Part shown: positions 7,542 to 16,025 of the stretch, piece by piece
Numbering within the stretch: the first letter of the stretch is position 1
How the letters are laid out: every line of letters begins with the position of its first letter
From: Ruminococcus sp.
GTDB lineage: Bacteria; Bacillota_A; Clostridia; Oscillospirales; Ruminococcaceae
NCBI RefSeq assembly: GCF_016283395.1
Contig: NZ_JAEEMU010000047.1
Span: 30,953 to 94,952 of the forward strand
Reading direction: 5' to 3'
Length of the DNA: 64,000 nucleotides
Made by a program: the position numbers and the translations under genes
Notes under the pieces: model-generated
Database searches by the model: none
What the model saw: only the letters and a program-made list of their open reading frames with translations
Told to the model about the DNA's origin: nothing

Positions 7542-8537
7542 ATGGACGATAAAAAGCTGATATTCAGCGGTATCCAGCCTACAGGCACATTTACCCTCGG
7601 CAACTATATAGGTGCTGTCAGAAACTGGGGTGCTTTGCAGGAACAGTACAACTGCATATACTGCGTTGTTGATATGCACGCTATCACAGTAAGACAGGAG
7701 CCTGCTAAGCTCCGTCAGAACACACTTAATTCATACGCACTTCTTATGGCTTGCGGAGTTGATCCTCAGAGATCGATACTCTTTATCCAGAGCCATGCTC
7801 CCACACACGCAGAGCTCAACTGGATACTCGGCTGTAATACACAGTTCGGCGAGCTTTCAAGAATGACTCAGTTCAAGGACAAGAGCCAGAAGCACCCTGA
7901 CGATATAAACTCGGGTCTTTTCACATACCCTGTGCTCATGGCTGCGGATATCCTTGCATACAACGCTGATCTCGTACCTGTAGGTGTGGATCAGAAACAG
8001 CATCTGGAGCTTGCAAGAAATATCGCTCAGCGTTTCAATCAGCGTTACGGCGATTTCTTCACACTTCCCGAACCGTATATCCCCGAAGTAGGCGCAAAGA
8101 TCATGTCTTTGCAGGAGCCTACAAAGAAGATGTCCAAATCCGACGATAACCCCAACGCCTGCATACTTATCCTCGACGACAAGGATACTATTATCCGTAA
8201 GTTCAAGAGAGCTGTTACAGACAGCGAAGCTGAGGTATGCTACCGCGAGGGCAAGGACGGCATCAATAACCTCATGACTATATACTCATGCGTTACAGGA
8301 AAGGACTTTAAAGCTATCGAGTCTGAATTTGCAGGCAAGGGCTACGGCGACTTCAAGCTTGCTGTTGGCGAAGCTGTTGCAGATCACCTCGAACCAGTCC
8401 GCACCGAGTTCGCTAAGCTCAGCAGCGACAAGGCTTTCCTGAAACAGTGCTATACAGAAGGTGCGCAAAAGGCACTCAGATACTCCGGAAGGATAGTCTC
8501 AAAGGCTTTCCACAAGGTTGGTTTTGTAGATAGATAA
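7542..8537 (+). CDS. trpS: Tryptophan-tRNA ligase
   Basis: Class Ic aminoacyl-tRNA synthetase that charges tRNA-Trp. The 331-residue length is standard for the bacterial enzyme. The N-terminal signature FSGIQPTGTFTLGNYIGA holds the HIGH-equivalent motif. GVDQKQHLELARNIAQRFN is the typical central helix, and KKMSKSD at about residue 196 is the KMSKS loop. The ATG follows GGAG by a normal distance. It is the last gene of the operon that begins with the aminotransferase. Confidence 0.97.
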   Translation: MDDKKLIFSGIQPTGTFTLGNYIGAVRNWGALQEQYNCIYCVVDMHAITVRQEPAKLRQNTLNSYALLMACGVDPQRSILFIQSHAPTHAELNWILGCNTQFGELSRMTQFKDKSQKHPDDINSGLFTYPVLMAADILAYNADLVPVGVDQKQHLELARNIAQRFNQRYGDFFTLPEPYIPEVGAKIMSLQEPTKKMSKSDDNPNACILILDDKDTIIRKFKRAVTDSEAEVCYREGKDGINNLMTIYSCVTGKDFKAIESEFAGKGYGDFKLAVGEAVADHLEPVRTEFAKLSSDKAFLKQCYTEGAQKALRYSGRIVSKAFHKVGFVDR

Positions 8538-8663
8538 TAACATTTGGCTATGTTTTGATACCTAAGAAAATATAACTTGTTGTAATTATATAGCAAAAAT
8601 ATACAAAGCGCGGCTATTATAAGCATTATTTTCTTCGGAATTAACAAAATTGTAAAAAAAAGG

Positions 8664-8692
8664 TTGCAATTTATCAAAAATTAGGGTATTAT
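8664..8692 (+). promoter_or_regulatory. Promoter of mazG-HU(-rqcP)
   Basis: TTGCAA (8664-8669), 17 nt, TATTAT (8687-8692), 34 nt before the mazG ATG. Confidence 0.6.
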
Positions 8693-8726
8693 ATAACATA
8701 GCCCGTCTTTAAGGGAGTGTTTTCCT

Positions 8727-9551
8727 ATGGTTGAATATCAGCAGAAAGAGCATTATTCCATTAACGATTTGCTCGATATTGTAAGACTTCTGAGAGGCGA
8801 GGGCGGCTGCCCGTGGGATAGAGAACAGACCCACAAGTCGATTAAGAGCGACTTCATTGAAGAGACCTGTGAAGTTATCGAGGCTATCGACCTCGAGGAC
8901 ACAGATCTTCTCAGAGAAGAGCTGGGCGACGTTCTGCTTCAGGTCGTTTTTCATTGCAGGATCGAAGAAGAAACTAACTCGTTTACCTTTGACGATGTAT
9001 GCGATGAGATCTGCAAAAAGCTAATTATCCGCCACCCCCATGTTTTCGGTGATGTCACAGCTAATACTACCGATCAGGTGCTGAAAAACTGGGACGCTAT
9101 CAAAATGGAAACAAAGGGGCAGGAAAGATACACGGATACTCTTACAAGCGTTGCAAAGTCCCTTCCCGCTCTTATGAGAGCACAGAAGGTAGGCAAAAGG
9201 GCGATGCGCGCAGGTATGGATTTCCGCTGTGCCGAGGACGCTATAGCTTGTATCGCAAACGAAAAAGCTGAACTCGATGCTGCCGTCATCAGCGGCGACA
9301 AAGCTAATATCGAAGAGGAGATCGGCGATCTGCTGTTTTCATGTGTAAATGCAGCGCGTCTTTTGGGCGTTGATGCAGAGCTTGCACTGAAAGCTGCAAC
9401 TGAAAAGTTCATTAAACGTTTTTCTGTTACAGAAGACCTTTTATCCGCAGAAAACGTTGACATGAAAAATCTTCCTATTGAAGAGCTTGACATCTATTGG
9501 GACAAAGCCAAATCAATAATTTGTAAAACGGAGGAACAGAAAAATGACTAA
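8727..9551 (+). CDS. mazG: Nucleoside triphosphate pyrophosphohydrolase MazG
   Basis: Hydrolyses NTPs or dNTPs to the monophosphate and pyrophosphate, clearing damaged or excess nucleotides. The 274-residue protein has two MazG repeats. The first (about residues 10-120) carries LRGEGGCPWDREQTHKSI, the metal-binding EETCEVIEAI and the EELGDVLLQVVFH motif. The second (about 140-250) has KVGKRA..AGMDF and EEEIGDLLFSCVNAARLL. The stop overlaps the HU start by 8 nt, so the two are translationally coupled. In Bacillus the mazG homologue yabN sits next to yabO (rqcP); the same neighbours occur here. Confidence 0.95.
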   Translation: MVEYQQKEHYSINDLLDIVRLLRGEGGCPWDREQTHKSIKSDFIEETCEVIEAIDLEDTDLLREELGDVLLQVVFHCRIEEETNSFTFDDVCDEICKKLIIRHPHVFGDVTANTTDQVLKNWDAIKMETKGQERYTDTLTSVAKSLPALMRAQKVGKRAMRAGMDFRCAEDAIACIANEKAELDAAVISGDKANIEEEIGDLLFSCVNAARLLGVDAELALKAATEKFIKRFSVTEDLLSAENVDMKNLPIEELDIYWDKAKSIICKTEEQKND

Positions 9552-9819
9552 GACTGAGCTTATCAATTCTATAGCAGAGAAGGCTAAATGCACAAAGAAG
9601 GACGCTTCCGCAGCTCTTGAGGCTACTCTTTCAGCTATTCAGGAGACTCTCGAAAGCGGCAGCAAGGTTTGCCTTACAGGCTTCGGTACATTCGAGGTTC
9701 GTGAGAGAGGCGAAAAGACTTGCATCAATCCTAAGACAAAGGCTAAGATGGTTTGCCCTCCATGCAAGGCACCTGCTTTCAAGGCTGGCAAGGGTCTTAA
9801 GGAAGCTATCAACAAGTAA
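9544..9819 (+). CDS. hup: HU-family DNA-binding protein with CPPC motif
   Basis: Histone-like nucleoid protein of 91 residues with the family framework: MTKTELINSIAEKA at the N-terminus, LTGFGTFEVRER in the saddle, INPKTK in the DNA-binding arm and PAFKAGKGLKEAIN at the C-terminus. It binds and bends DNA as a dimer. It is odd in having five cysteines. The usual RNP arm entry is CINP, and the segment after the arm is VCPPCKAPAF, where most HU proteins carry a non-Cys IPA(S/T) stretch. This could bind a metal or form disulphides; that is inference. The start overlaps mazG and a strong terminator follows. Confidence 0.95.
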   Translation: MTKTELINSIAEKAKCTKKDASAALEATLSAIQETLESGSKVCLTGFGTFEVRERGEKTCINPKTKAKMVCPPCKAPAFKAGKGLKEAINK

Positions 9820-9828
9820 TTACAAAGA

Positions 9829-9856
9829 GGGACAGTTTACTGTCCCCCTTTTATTT
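9829..9856 (+). terminator. Terminator after the HU gene
   Basis: Stem GGGACAG/CTGTCCC with a TTTA loop, followed by CCTTTTATTT. It lies between HU and rqcP and would reduce read-through to the latter. Confidence 0.8.
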
Positions 9857-9882
9857 ATCCATACAATACGGAAGGAGATATT

Positions 9883-10125
9883 ATGAGACTTGATAAATAC
9901 CTCAAAGTTACAAGGCTTATAAAACGCCGCACAGTTGCCAATGAAGCCTGCGATGCCGAGAAGATAGTAGTCAACGGCAAGGCTGCAAGAGCTTCTTATG
10001 ATGTAAAGGTGGGCGATATAATAGAGATAAATATGGGTACACGCCCGTTAAAGGTAAAGGTGCTAAACGTTACAGAACACGCTACAAAGGAAAATGCAGC
10101 AGATAATTATACGGTAATAGAATAA
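9883..10125 (+). CDS. rqcP: S4-domain RNA-binding protein, RqcP (YabO) type
   Basis: An 80-residue protein that is essentially a single S4 domain (MRLDKYLKVTRLIKRRTVANEAC...VNGKAARASYDVKVGD). This size and opening match RqcP/YabO, which binds the 50S subunit-tRNA complex and supports alanine tailing with RqcH in ribosome-associated quality control; Hsp15 is the related Gram-negative protein. The RBS is AAGGAGA. The mazG-rqcP neighbourhood is the same as in Bacillus, which supports the identification, although here an HU gene and a terminator lie between them. Confidence 0.88.
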   Translation: MRLDKYLKVTRLIKRRTVANEACDAEKIVVNGKAARASYDVKVGDIIEINMGTRPLKVKVLNVTEHATKENAADNYTVIE

Positions 10126-10145
10126 GACAGCGCATTAATACATAG

Positions 10146-10175
10146 AAAAAAGGACGGATAATTCCGTCCTTTTTA
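10146..10175. terminator. Bidirectional terminator between rqcP and the epimerase gene
   Basis: Stem AGGACGGA/TCCGTCCT (10151-10170) flanked by A-run and T-run, so it works for both converging genes. Confidence 0.85.
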
Positions 10176-11129
10176 TTTCGTATTATGGATATCCCAGCGG
10201 AAATTTACAAACTTTCTCGCCTTTGTATTATCCAACAGATTATTATTCTCTACCTTTGAGAGGTCAAGGTAGCGATAATTCGTCTTTTCGTCCTTATTGG
10301 TGCTGAACATTCCTTTCAGCTTTGAAAACGTTCCTCCCGGCTGTTTCTGCATTACTGCGCCAAGACGATGATTTTCGCGCATGAATGTGATTATATCAGC
10401 CGCTGTAGTAGGTAGCTTGTCGCCTACATTGTATGCTCCGTTATATGTTGTATTGTCTGCATTCTTTGTATAACAAAGTATAAAATCAACAAGATTATGT
10501 ATACAGCACATCTGAAATCCATACTGTCCCTGTCCGTAAACGAAGTAGGAACCGTCCTTAGGATCTGTTATCTTGGACATAAGATTATCTGTAAAATTAA
10601 GCGTATATACAGGTGAAAAGCGTATGATACAGCATATCTTTTCACTATGGTGAGTCCACTCACTGTAAAGAGCCTTTTCGGATTTATACTTCATTACACC
10701 ATAATTCGTGATAGGCTTCAGATCGCTGTCCTCACGGATAGGCTCTCGCGTCTTGGGAAACTGATATACCTGATCGGTACTGAGCAGCATCACCTTATTT
10801 ACGCTTTCTTCTGTAAATGCATAACGATAGATAAACTTATCAACTGATGCACTCTCGTTCATCTGCTCGTCTGATATAATAGGTCCAAGATCGTTATCTA
10901 CAGTACAGCCTGCAAAAATAACAATGTCAATTTTATTTTTTTCAAACACCTCAGCTATAGCATTCTTATCTGTAGGTGAACATATTACTGATGAATAGTG
11001 AAGCTTCCCTTCGTTATAACCTGATTCCTCTCTGTCAATAGCTATGACCTCAAAGCCTTTCTTGAGGAGTCCTGAGCAAATGTGCTGCCCTATTAGTCCA
11101 CATCCGCCTGTTACCAGTACTTTCTCCAT
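10173..11129 (-). CDS. NAD-dependent epimerase/dehydratase (extended SDR)
   Basis: A 318-residue extended short-chain dehydrogenase of the UDP-sugar epimerase type. The N-terminal Rossmann motif is VTGGCGLIGQHI (TGGxGxIG). The catalytic region has LLSTDQVY and the YxxxK motif in NYGVMKYKSEKALY. The C-terminal half has the family's substrate-loop pattern (NGAYNVGDKLPTTAADIITFM). Two ATGs compete: the one at 11135 is only 2 nt from AGGAGG, whereas that at 11129 is 8 nt away and gives MEKVLVTGG, so I chose 11129. It likely modifies a nucleotide sugar for surface polysaccharide, but no glycosyltransferases are nearby and the substrate is unknown. Confidence 0.85.
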   Translation of the reverse strand: MEKVLVTGGCGLIGQHICSGLLKKGFEVIAIDREESGYNEGKLHYSSVICSPTDKNAIAEVFEKNKIDIVIFAGCTVDNDLGPIISDEQMNESASVDKFIYRYAFTEESVNKVMLLSTDQVYQFPKTREPIREDSDLKPITNYGVMKYKSEKALYSEWTHHSEKICCIIRFSPVYTLNFTDNLMSKITDPKDGSYFVYGQGQYGFQMCCIHNLVDFILCYTKNADNTTYNGAYNVGDKLPTTAADIITFMRENHRLGAVMQKQPGGTFSKLKGMFSTNKDEKTNYRYLDLSKVENNNLLDNTKARKFVNFRWDIHNTK

Positions 11130-11269
11130 GATCATAGCCTCCTTTCTCCAACTTAAATAATATCTTATTTATCCTCTGAATTAAAACATCATATTCCTAA
11201 AATTAACTTATTATCCTATTTTTCTACGTTTACTTAGCTTTCCGCAACTCTATTCGCCCCGTATACGGC

Positions 11270-12679
11270 TCAGTCTACATCTGCCGGATCGGGATCAGAA
11301 TTGATTTTTTCAAGATACTTGTCAACTGTTGCATTAATAGACTCATAAGTCTCGTTCCACGGTGTACCTCTTGCGGTAAGCCTAAGTGAATCATTAAGAA
11401 GATTTCCGCAGTCCTGAGAAACGCCCCTTGAGATATCTATAGTAGGGTTATCCTCTGCGAGCTCCTGCATACTATCTTTCATATCAAGCATTTCCTGAGT
11501 CCAGCCGTAGTCATCTTTGAACTGCTGGTCTGCTATCTCTTTCGTTTTCGGATCAAGATGAACAAATCTCTTGCAGTCAAGGTATCTGGCTACACCCTCA
11601 GGGTTTGAACCGCCGCTTACAAACATATACGATTCCAGTCCGGTAGGTACATAGTACTCATCTGCCTCGGGGTCCTTTGGCATCGGCACAAAGAATACGT
11701 CTTCGCCGTATTTTGCAGTCCATTTGTCCTTTTCCATGTAGAAATCGTACAGACCGATAGGGTAAAACAGCGTTTTTCCTTCGCCTATGTATGCAGGCTT
11801 GGTATCCCAGCCGAAATCTCCGACACCTATAGCGATACAGTTCTTCTGGTACAGATCGTATATCCAGTTCTGGACGCGCTCCATACTCGGGTCGCTGAGA
11901 TTGTTTACAAGCTTGCCGTCCTCAAGACCTACAGGCGGTACGCCAATGGTATTCATAAGACCAAACTCAAACCACCAGCCGTCTATGCCGTATTTCTGAT
12001 TGTCGGTATCTACAAACTTCTCAAGCATATCCTGGAAGGTATCCCATGTCCACTCGCCTCTTGCGTAAAGATCAGCGGGATCCTCAAGACCTGCTTCTGC
12101 TACGGTCTTTTTGTTATACACTACAGCTACAGTATCTCCCGTAGCCTGAACTCCTGCCATATAATGTTTTCTGTTCCACAGGAACTGGTCGTTGACGTCT
12201 TTAACGTCCTCCCAGAGAGGAGAATCAAAGTCAATATAGTCATCTGCGGGTACGAACATATTCTTTATCGCACCTCTTGGGAAAGCGTCCAGATTACCTC
12301 CATAGAAGAAATCTATGCCCTCACCTGAGCTCATATACTCTGTAAGTTTCTCATACCTGTCCTCATAGGTACAGCTGTAGTATTTGACACTTCCGCCGTA
12401 TCTCTCCTGAAATACCGCAAGGTCAATAGGTACATTCTTGCCTGTACCGTCGGGATTGATGTCCCAGTCAGAGAGCCACTTTATTTCTCCGTTTTCAAGC
12501 TTATCGCCTGTAAGAAGCTCAGATTTTTCCGCATTCTGACGTATTTCGTTTCTCAGATCAGAGTCCAGCTCCTTGGCATTGCCCGTCGACTTTTCGTCTT
12601 TCTTGCTGCTGCAAGCAAGGAAAGACATCGACATTGCAGCTATAAGCAATGCTGAAATGAAATATCTTACTCTTTTCAT
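11270..12679 (-). CDS. Extracellular solute-binding lipoprotein (family 1)
   Basis: A 469-residue lipoprotein resembling substrate-binding proteins of carbohydrate ABC importers. Residues 1-26 are a lipoprotein signal (MKRVRYFISALLIAAMSMSF, then the lipobox LAC followed by SSKKDE). The mature part has the SBP_bac_1 look: a segment AGVQATGDTVAVVYNKKTVAEAGLEDP in the hinge region, WTWDTFQDMLEKF, and the late FVSGGSNPEGVARYLDC. The ATG at 12679 is 7 nt from AAGGAG. No permease or ATPase gene is adjacent, so it is an orphan binding protein that either shares a transporter encoded elsewhere or acts as a sensor. The ligand is probably an oligosaccharide, inferred from the family and the lifestyle. 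Confidence 0.85.
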   Translation of the reverse strand: MKRVRYFISALLIAAMSMSFLACSSKKDEKSTGNAKELDSDLRNEIRQNAEKSELLTGDKLENGEIKWLSDWDINPDGTGKNVPIDLAVFQERYGGSVKYYSCTYEDRYEKLTEYMSSGEGIDFFYGGNLDAFPRGAIKNMFVPADDYIDFDSPLWEDVKDVNDQFLWNRKHYMAGVQATGDTVAVVYNKKTVAEAGLEDPADLYARGEWTWDTFQDMLEKFVDTDNQKYGIDGWWFEFGLMNTIGVPPVGLEDGKLVNNLSDPSMERVQNWIYDLYQKNCIAIGVGDFGWDTKPAYIGEGKTLFYPIGLYDFYMEKDKWTAKYGEDVFFVPMPKDPEADEYYVPTGLESYMFVSGGSNPEGVARYLDCKRFVHLDPKTKEIADQQFKDDYGWTQEMLDMKDSMQELAEDNPTIDISRGVSQDCGNLLNDSLRLTARGTPWNETYESINATVDKYLEKINSDPDPADVD

Positions 12680-12743
12680 CCTCAAACTCCTTTTAATATC
12701 GCCCTGTTATTACCCGATAATTTATACTCTTTCACCTTACCTA

Positions 12744-12773
12744 ATTATATCACTTTGTCTTGGTTTATGTCAA
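12744..12773 (-). promoter_or_regulatory. Promoter of the solute-binding lipoprotein gene
   Basis: On the minus strand TTGACA (12773-12768), 18 nt, TATAAT (12749-12744). Both boxes match the sigma-A consensus. Confidence 0.7.
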
Positions 12774-12866
12774 TATAAAAATTTCATAGACTTTTAACAC
12801 TTTTATAGTTAATTGTTCACATATTGTTTAATTATACTGTGATATATTTCGGCTATATGCACATAA

Positions 12867-13538
12867 TTATCTGCCGCAGGTGTTCCCGGCTGCTCTGAAA
12901 GCACAGCTTTCGCGCATATTACAGACCGCACATCCGCGCTTGCCGCGCTCTATCTTTGTTTCGGATATGCCTATTATTGCTGTAACCGATTTTGACGGGA
13001 TCAGCAGGGAGCTTTCAGTCACTGTAAGACCTATCCTTCTCTGAGCGTTAAGGGCGATAAGAAAACTTCTCTGTAATGAGATAGGAAGATCACCGTATCC
13101 TGGACTGAAACGCCATGTTCTGTATGGGTATTCGTGTTTTGAAAATATCTCCTGCTCAGCGCGGTCACAGACCTGTTCAACGGCTGCACTGCATAGACAG
13201 TCAATGGCAAGTGACTCAGCCATATCTGTAACAGCAGCCTGTCGGATAAGCTTATCCGCTTCCTGAGAAAGAGTTGCCGCAAGCATTATTGCACGGGTAC
13301 ATCCGCTAAGATGTCTTTTTATATCTTCTCCCGTAAGTGGTTCAGACATTGCTCCGAGTATCACTCCGTCGTCAGTGTTATCAACAGAGGTCTCAAGATA
13401 CACATATTTAGGCCTTACACGCTGACGCACAAGCCTTTCACAGCGTTCAAGCATTTCAGATATGGTATCTGTAGGAGCACCCTTGATCCCCATATACCGT
13501 GCGGCTTCCGATATGGATATGGGGTCAAGCTCTATCAT
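12867..13538 (-). CDS. Stand-alone B12-dependent methionine synthase activation domain protein
   Basis: A 223-residue protein resembling the C-terminal reactivation domain of cobalamin-dependent methionine synthase (MetH). That domain binds S-adenosylmethionine and lets the oxidised cobalamin be reductively methylated. The signature RFSPGYGDLPISLQ corresponds to the RxSPGYxxxP SAM-binding motif of the domain, followed by LNAQRRIGLTVTESSLLIPSKSVTAIIGIS. The C-terminus carries a cysteine cluster (CAVCNMRESCAF). The start overlaps the metF stop by 4 nt, so it is coupled to the enzyme that makes the methyl donor. The rest of MetH must be encoded elsewhere; separate activation proteins of this kind are known in Clostridia. 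Confidence 0.85.
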   Translation of the reverse strand: MIELDPISISEAARYMGIKGAPTDTISEMLERCERLVRQRVRPKYVYLETSVDNTDDGVILGAMSEPLTGEDIKRHLSGCTRAIMLAATLSQEADKLIRQAAVTDMAESLAIDCLCSAAVEQVCDRAEQEIFSKHEYPYRTWRFSPGYGDLPISLQRSFLIALNAQRRIGLTVTESSLLIPSKSVTAIIGISETKIERGKRGCAVCNMRESCAFRAAGNTCGR

Positions 13539-14395
13539 GTTTTTATGATGCCCGAAACAGCTTCGCTTATCTTACGGGCAACATAAGGATTGTTCATGGT
13601 ATAAAGATGTATTCCGTCTACTCCGCTTGCCACAAGATCAACTATCTGGTTTACCGCATAGGCTATGCCTGCATCGCGGAGGGCTTCGGGATTATGCTCG
13701 TATTTAGTCATTATACGCACGAATTTGCTGGGCAGACTTGCTCCGCAGGTAGTTACCATGCGCTCGATCTGCCTTTTATTTACAACAGGCATTATTCCTG
13801 CTTCTATCGGTATATTTATTCCTGCAATAGCTGCCTTTTCGCGGAATTCATAGAAATTGTCATTGTCAAAGAAAAGCTGTGTTATAAGGTGGTCTGCACC
13901 TGCTTCCACCTTTTTCCTTAGATTGATTATATCATCAACAAGACTATCCGCATCGGGGTGACACTCAGGGTAGCAGGCTCCTGCAATGTCGAAATCTCCC
14001 TTTGACTTTATGTAGGTGATAAGGTCGCTTGCATAGCTGAAATCATTTACAGGCGGTATCTCAGGGTTTATATCGCCTCTCAGAGCAAGTATATTCTCGA
14101 TGCCGCGTTCTTTTGCCTCATCAAGTGCAGCATCTATCTCGCTTTTAGTGAAATTGATACAGGGCAGATGAAGCATTGGTGTTATGCCGCTTTCCTTTAT
14201 CTTTGAAGCTATTTCAAGCGCGTAACGGCTGTTGCCACTTCCGCCTGCACCAAAGGTAACACTTATGAAATCAGGATGAAGATCGTTGAGTTCATCAAGT
14301 GTACTGTATATTACATCAACAGGACTTGTTTTCTTAGGAGGGAATACCTCAAATGAAAACACGGTCTTATCTTTAAAAAGCTCTTTGATATGCAT
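13535..14395 (-). CDS. metF: Methylenetetrahydrofolate reductase
   Basis: Reduces 5,10-methylene-THF to 5-methyl-THF, the methyl donor for methionine synthesis. The 286-residue TIM-barrel protein has the usual opening FSFEVFPPKK with the active-site Glu, FISVTFGAGGS, HLPCINFTK, the LALRGD motif, and HLITQLFFDNDNFYEF later on. It overlaps the downstream MetH-activation gene by 4 nt and follows ung by 12 nt, so ung-metF-activation domain form one minus-strand operon. Confidence 0.95.
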   Translation of the reverse strand: MHIKELFKDKTVFSFEVFPPKKTSPVDVIYSTLDELNDLHPDFISVTFGAGGSGNSRYALEIASKIKESGITPMLHLPCINFTKSEIDAALDEAKERGIENILALRGDINPEIPPVNDFSYASDLITYIKSKGDFDIAGACYPECHPDADSLVDDIINLRKKVEAGADHLITQLFFDNDNFYEFREKAAIAGINIPIEAGIMPVVNKRQIERMVTTCGASLPSKFVRIMTKYEHNPEALRDAGIAYAVNQIVDLVASGVDGIHLYTMNNPYVARKISEAVSGIIKT

Positions 14396-14407
14396 ATATA
14401 TCCTCCG

Positions 14408-15079
14408 TTATTCTATTGACCAGTCTATCTCTCCCAGACCTTTTTCACGAAGAAAATTATTCGCCTTTGAGAAATGCCTGCATCCGAAAAATCCGTTATA
14501 CGCCGAAAGCGGACTTGGGTGGGCTGCCTTTAATACAAGGTGTGCAGGATTTGTTATGTACTGCTGTTTTGTCTTGGCATCGCCGCCCCAGAGCATGAAC
14601 ACCATAGGCTTTTCACGCTGATTAAGAAGCTGTATAACATCGGTTGTGAAGTTCTCCCAGCCTATGCCGTGGTGACTTCTTGCCTGATTTGCGCGTACCG
14701 TAAGTACGGAATTGAGCAAAAGCACTCCCTCTTTCGCCCACTTTGTCAGCTCACCATGCTTGCCTAAGTTGTCTATGCCCACATCTTCCCTTATCTCCTT
14801 GAAAATATTGATAAGCGACGGCGGCGGAGCTATTCCCTTTCGTACCGAGAAGCTCAGTCCGTGAGCCTGTCCCTCGCCGTGATATGGATCCTGTCCGATT
14901 ATAACACACCTTACATCTTCATAAGATGTATACTTCAGAGCGTTGAAAATATCGTACATACCAGGGAAAATACGCTGAGTCCTATACTCGTTTATAAGCG
15001 TCTGCCTGAGTTTCAGGTAGTAATCCTTGGTGAATTCATTTTTCAGAAGCTCGTCCCAATCGTTATTAAAGCTTATCAT
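14408..15079 (-). CDS. ung: Uracil-DNA glycosylase, family 1
   Basis: Excises uracil from DNA to start base-excision repair. The 223-residue length is standard. All family-1 motifs are present: GQDPYHGEGQAHGLSFSV with the catalytic Asp, the PPPSLINIF loop, LLLNSVLTVR, MLWGGDAK and the HPSPLSAYNGFFG Leu-loop with the catalytic His. The ATG follows GGAGG. It is the first gene of the ung-metF operon. Confidence 0.97.
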   Translation of the reverse strand: MISFNNDWDELLKNEFTKDYYLKLRQTLINEYRTQRIFPGMYDIFNALKYTSYEDVRCVIIGQDPYHGEGQAHGLSFSVRKGIAPPPSLINIFKEIREDVGIDNLGKHGELTKWAKEGVLLLNSVLTVRANQARSHHGIGWENFTTDVIQLLNQREKPMVFMLWGGDAKTKQQYITNPAHLVLKAAHPSPLSAYNGFFGCRHFSKANNFLREKGLGEIDWSIE

Positions 15080-15102
15080 ACTGCCTCCATATGCGTTGTA
15101 TT

Positions 15103-15133
15103 AAAACAGGGGACGGCAATTGAGCCGCCCCCC
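15103..15133 (-). terminator. Terminator of the 15142-15645 gene
   Basis: Imperfect GC-rich stem (15109-15117 pairing with 15124-15133), followed on the minus strand by TGTTTTAATA. Confidence 0.65.
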
Positions 15134-15141
15134 TCTTCTCA

Positions 15142-15645
15142 TTAATTGAAAACTGTATCCTCATAATACTTGAACTTTACAAGGGTATTGCGCCTGTATG
15201 TAAGTGAACCCTGCTGATTGAACGGCACTTTGTCATATGCCTCCGCAGAACACTCGATCTTCAGCTTCTGACCTTTTCTCGTAACAAAGATAAGTTCATA
15301 ATATTCATCGACAAGCTTTACCTGTCCTGTACTCTCAATGATCCTCATACGGTCATCGCTCTTTCTTATAAGAGTAGCCATTTCGACAATAGGCTCAGAT
15401 GTACGCTTCTGCTGTGCAAACTCGTCATTCTGACCACCTCTTCTGTCGTGCTGCTGAGGTGCTCTGTTCGCAGGAGCAGATTTCACAGGCATATCTCCGT
15501 CGTCATAGTCATCAGAACGCTCCTCAAGGAATAATGAAAGAAAACGTCTGAATGCACTTTTTCCGCTGAATAAAAGTATTATAAGTATAAGTACAACAAC
15601 GATAGCGGCAAGTAAGATCAAAAGATTTCTCATCTGTTGTGTCAT
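15142..15645 (-). CDS. Single-pass membrane protein, DUF2500-like
   Basis: A 167-residue protein with one N-terminal membrane helix (about residues 7-28, LLILLAAIVVVLILIILLF), a charged disordered stretch (about 40-85) and a C-terminal beta-rich domain (about 88-167). The domain pattern YYELIFVTRKGQKLKIECSAEAYDKVPFNQQGSLTYRRNTLVKF resembles DUF2500, whose role is unknown. It has its own promoter and terminator and is transcribed away from the TtcA-like gene. The DUF assignment is from pattern memory and is less certain than the gene itself. Confidence 0.7.
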   Translation of the reverse strand: MTQQMRNLLILLAAIVVVLILIILLFSGKSAFRRFLSLFLEERSDDYDDGDMPVKSAPANRAPQQHDRRGGQNDEFAQQKRTSEPIVEMATLIRKSDDRMRIIESTGQVKLVDEYYELIFVTRKGQKLKIECSAEAYDKVPFNQQGSLTYRRNTLVKFKYYEDTVFN

Positions 15646-15739
15646 TTATTTTTCAGGCGCACTGCGCCTCTCCTTTCAGTTTCAACGTATCCGTCCGTTT
15701 CTTTATATTTCCGAACCGATACAAAATAGTCCATTTCTA

Positions 15740-15768
15740 TTATAATATATTTTTTCATACTTTGCAAG
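15740..15768 (-). promoter_or_regulatory. Promoter of the DUF2500-like gene
   Basis: On the minus strand TTGCAA (15768-15763), 17 nt, TATAAT (15745-15740). The leader is about 90 nt. The rest of the 380-nt divergent gap to 16025 (15769-15962) is AT-rich and shows nothing else I can support. Confidence 0.65.
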
Positions 15769-15962
15769 TTTTATTTGCAAATTTCTTTAAAATATGTTTC
15801 ATCACTTTTTGCGTTCATTTACAGTTTAATAACGAGTTTATGAGCAACCATTGATTTTTACGCTAACTATATTAGTATAAACGAATCGGCAACGTATTTT
15901 CAGACATACAAACAAATGGGAAGTAACCATATATCGTTGTTTTCGGCGCATTACACGTAAGC

Positions 15963-15991
15963 TTGCTTTTACGCCCGTGAAATGATATAAT
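15963..15991 (+). promoter_or_regulatory. Promoter of the TtcA-like gene
   Basis: TTGCTT (15963-15968), 17 nt, TATAAT (15986-15991), 34 nt before the ATG. Confidence 0.65.
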
Positions 15992-16025
15992 ATATCCGTA
16001 CTTCTTTTAAGATTGGAGAATATTT

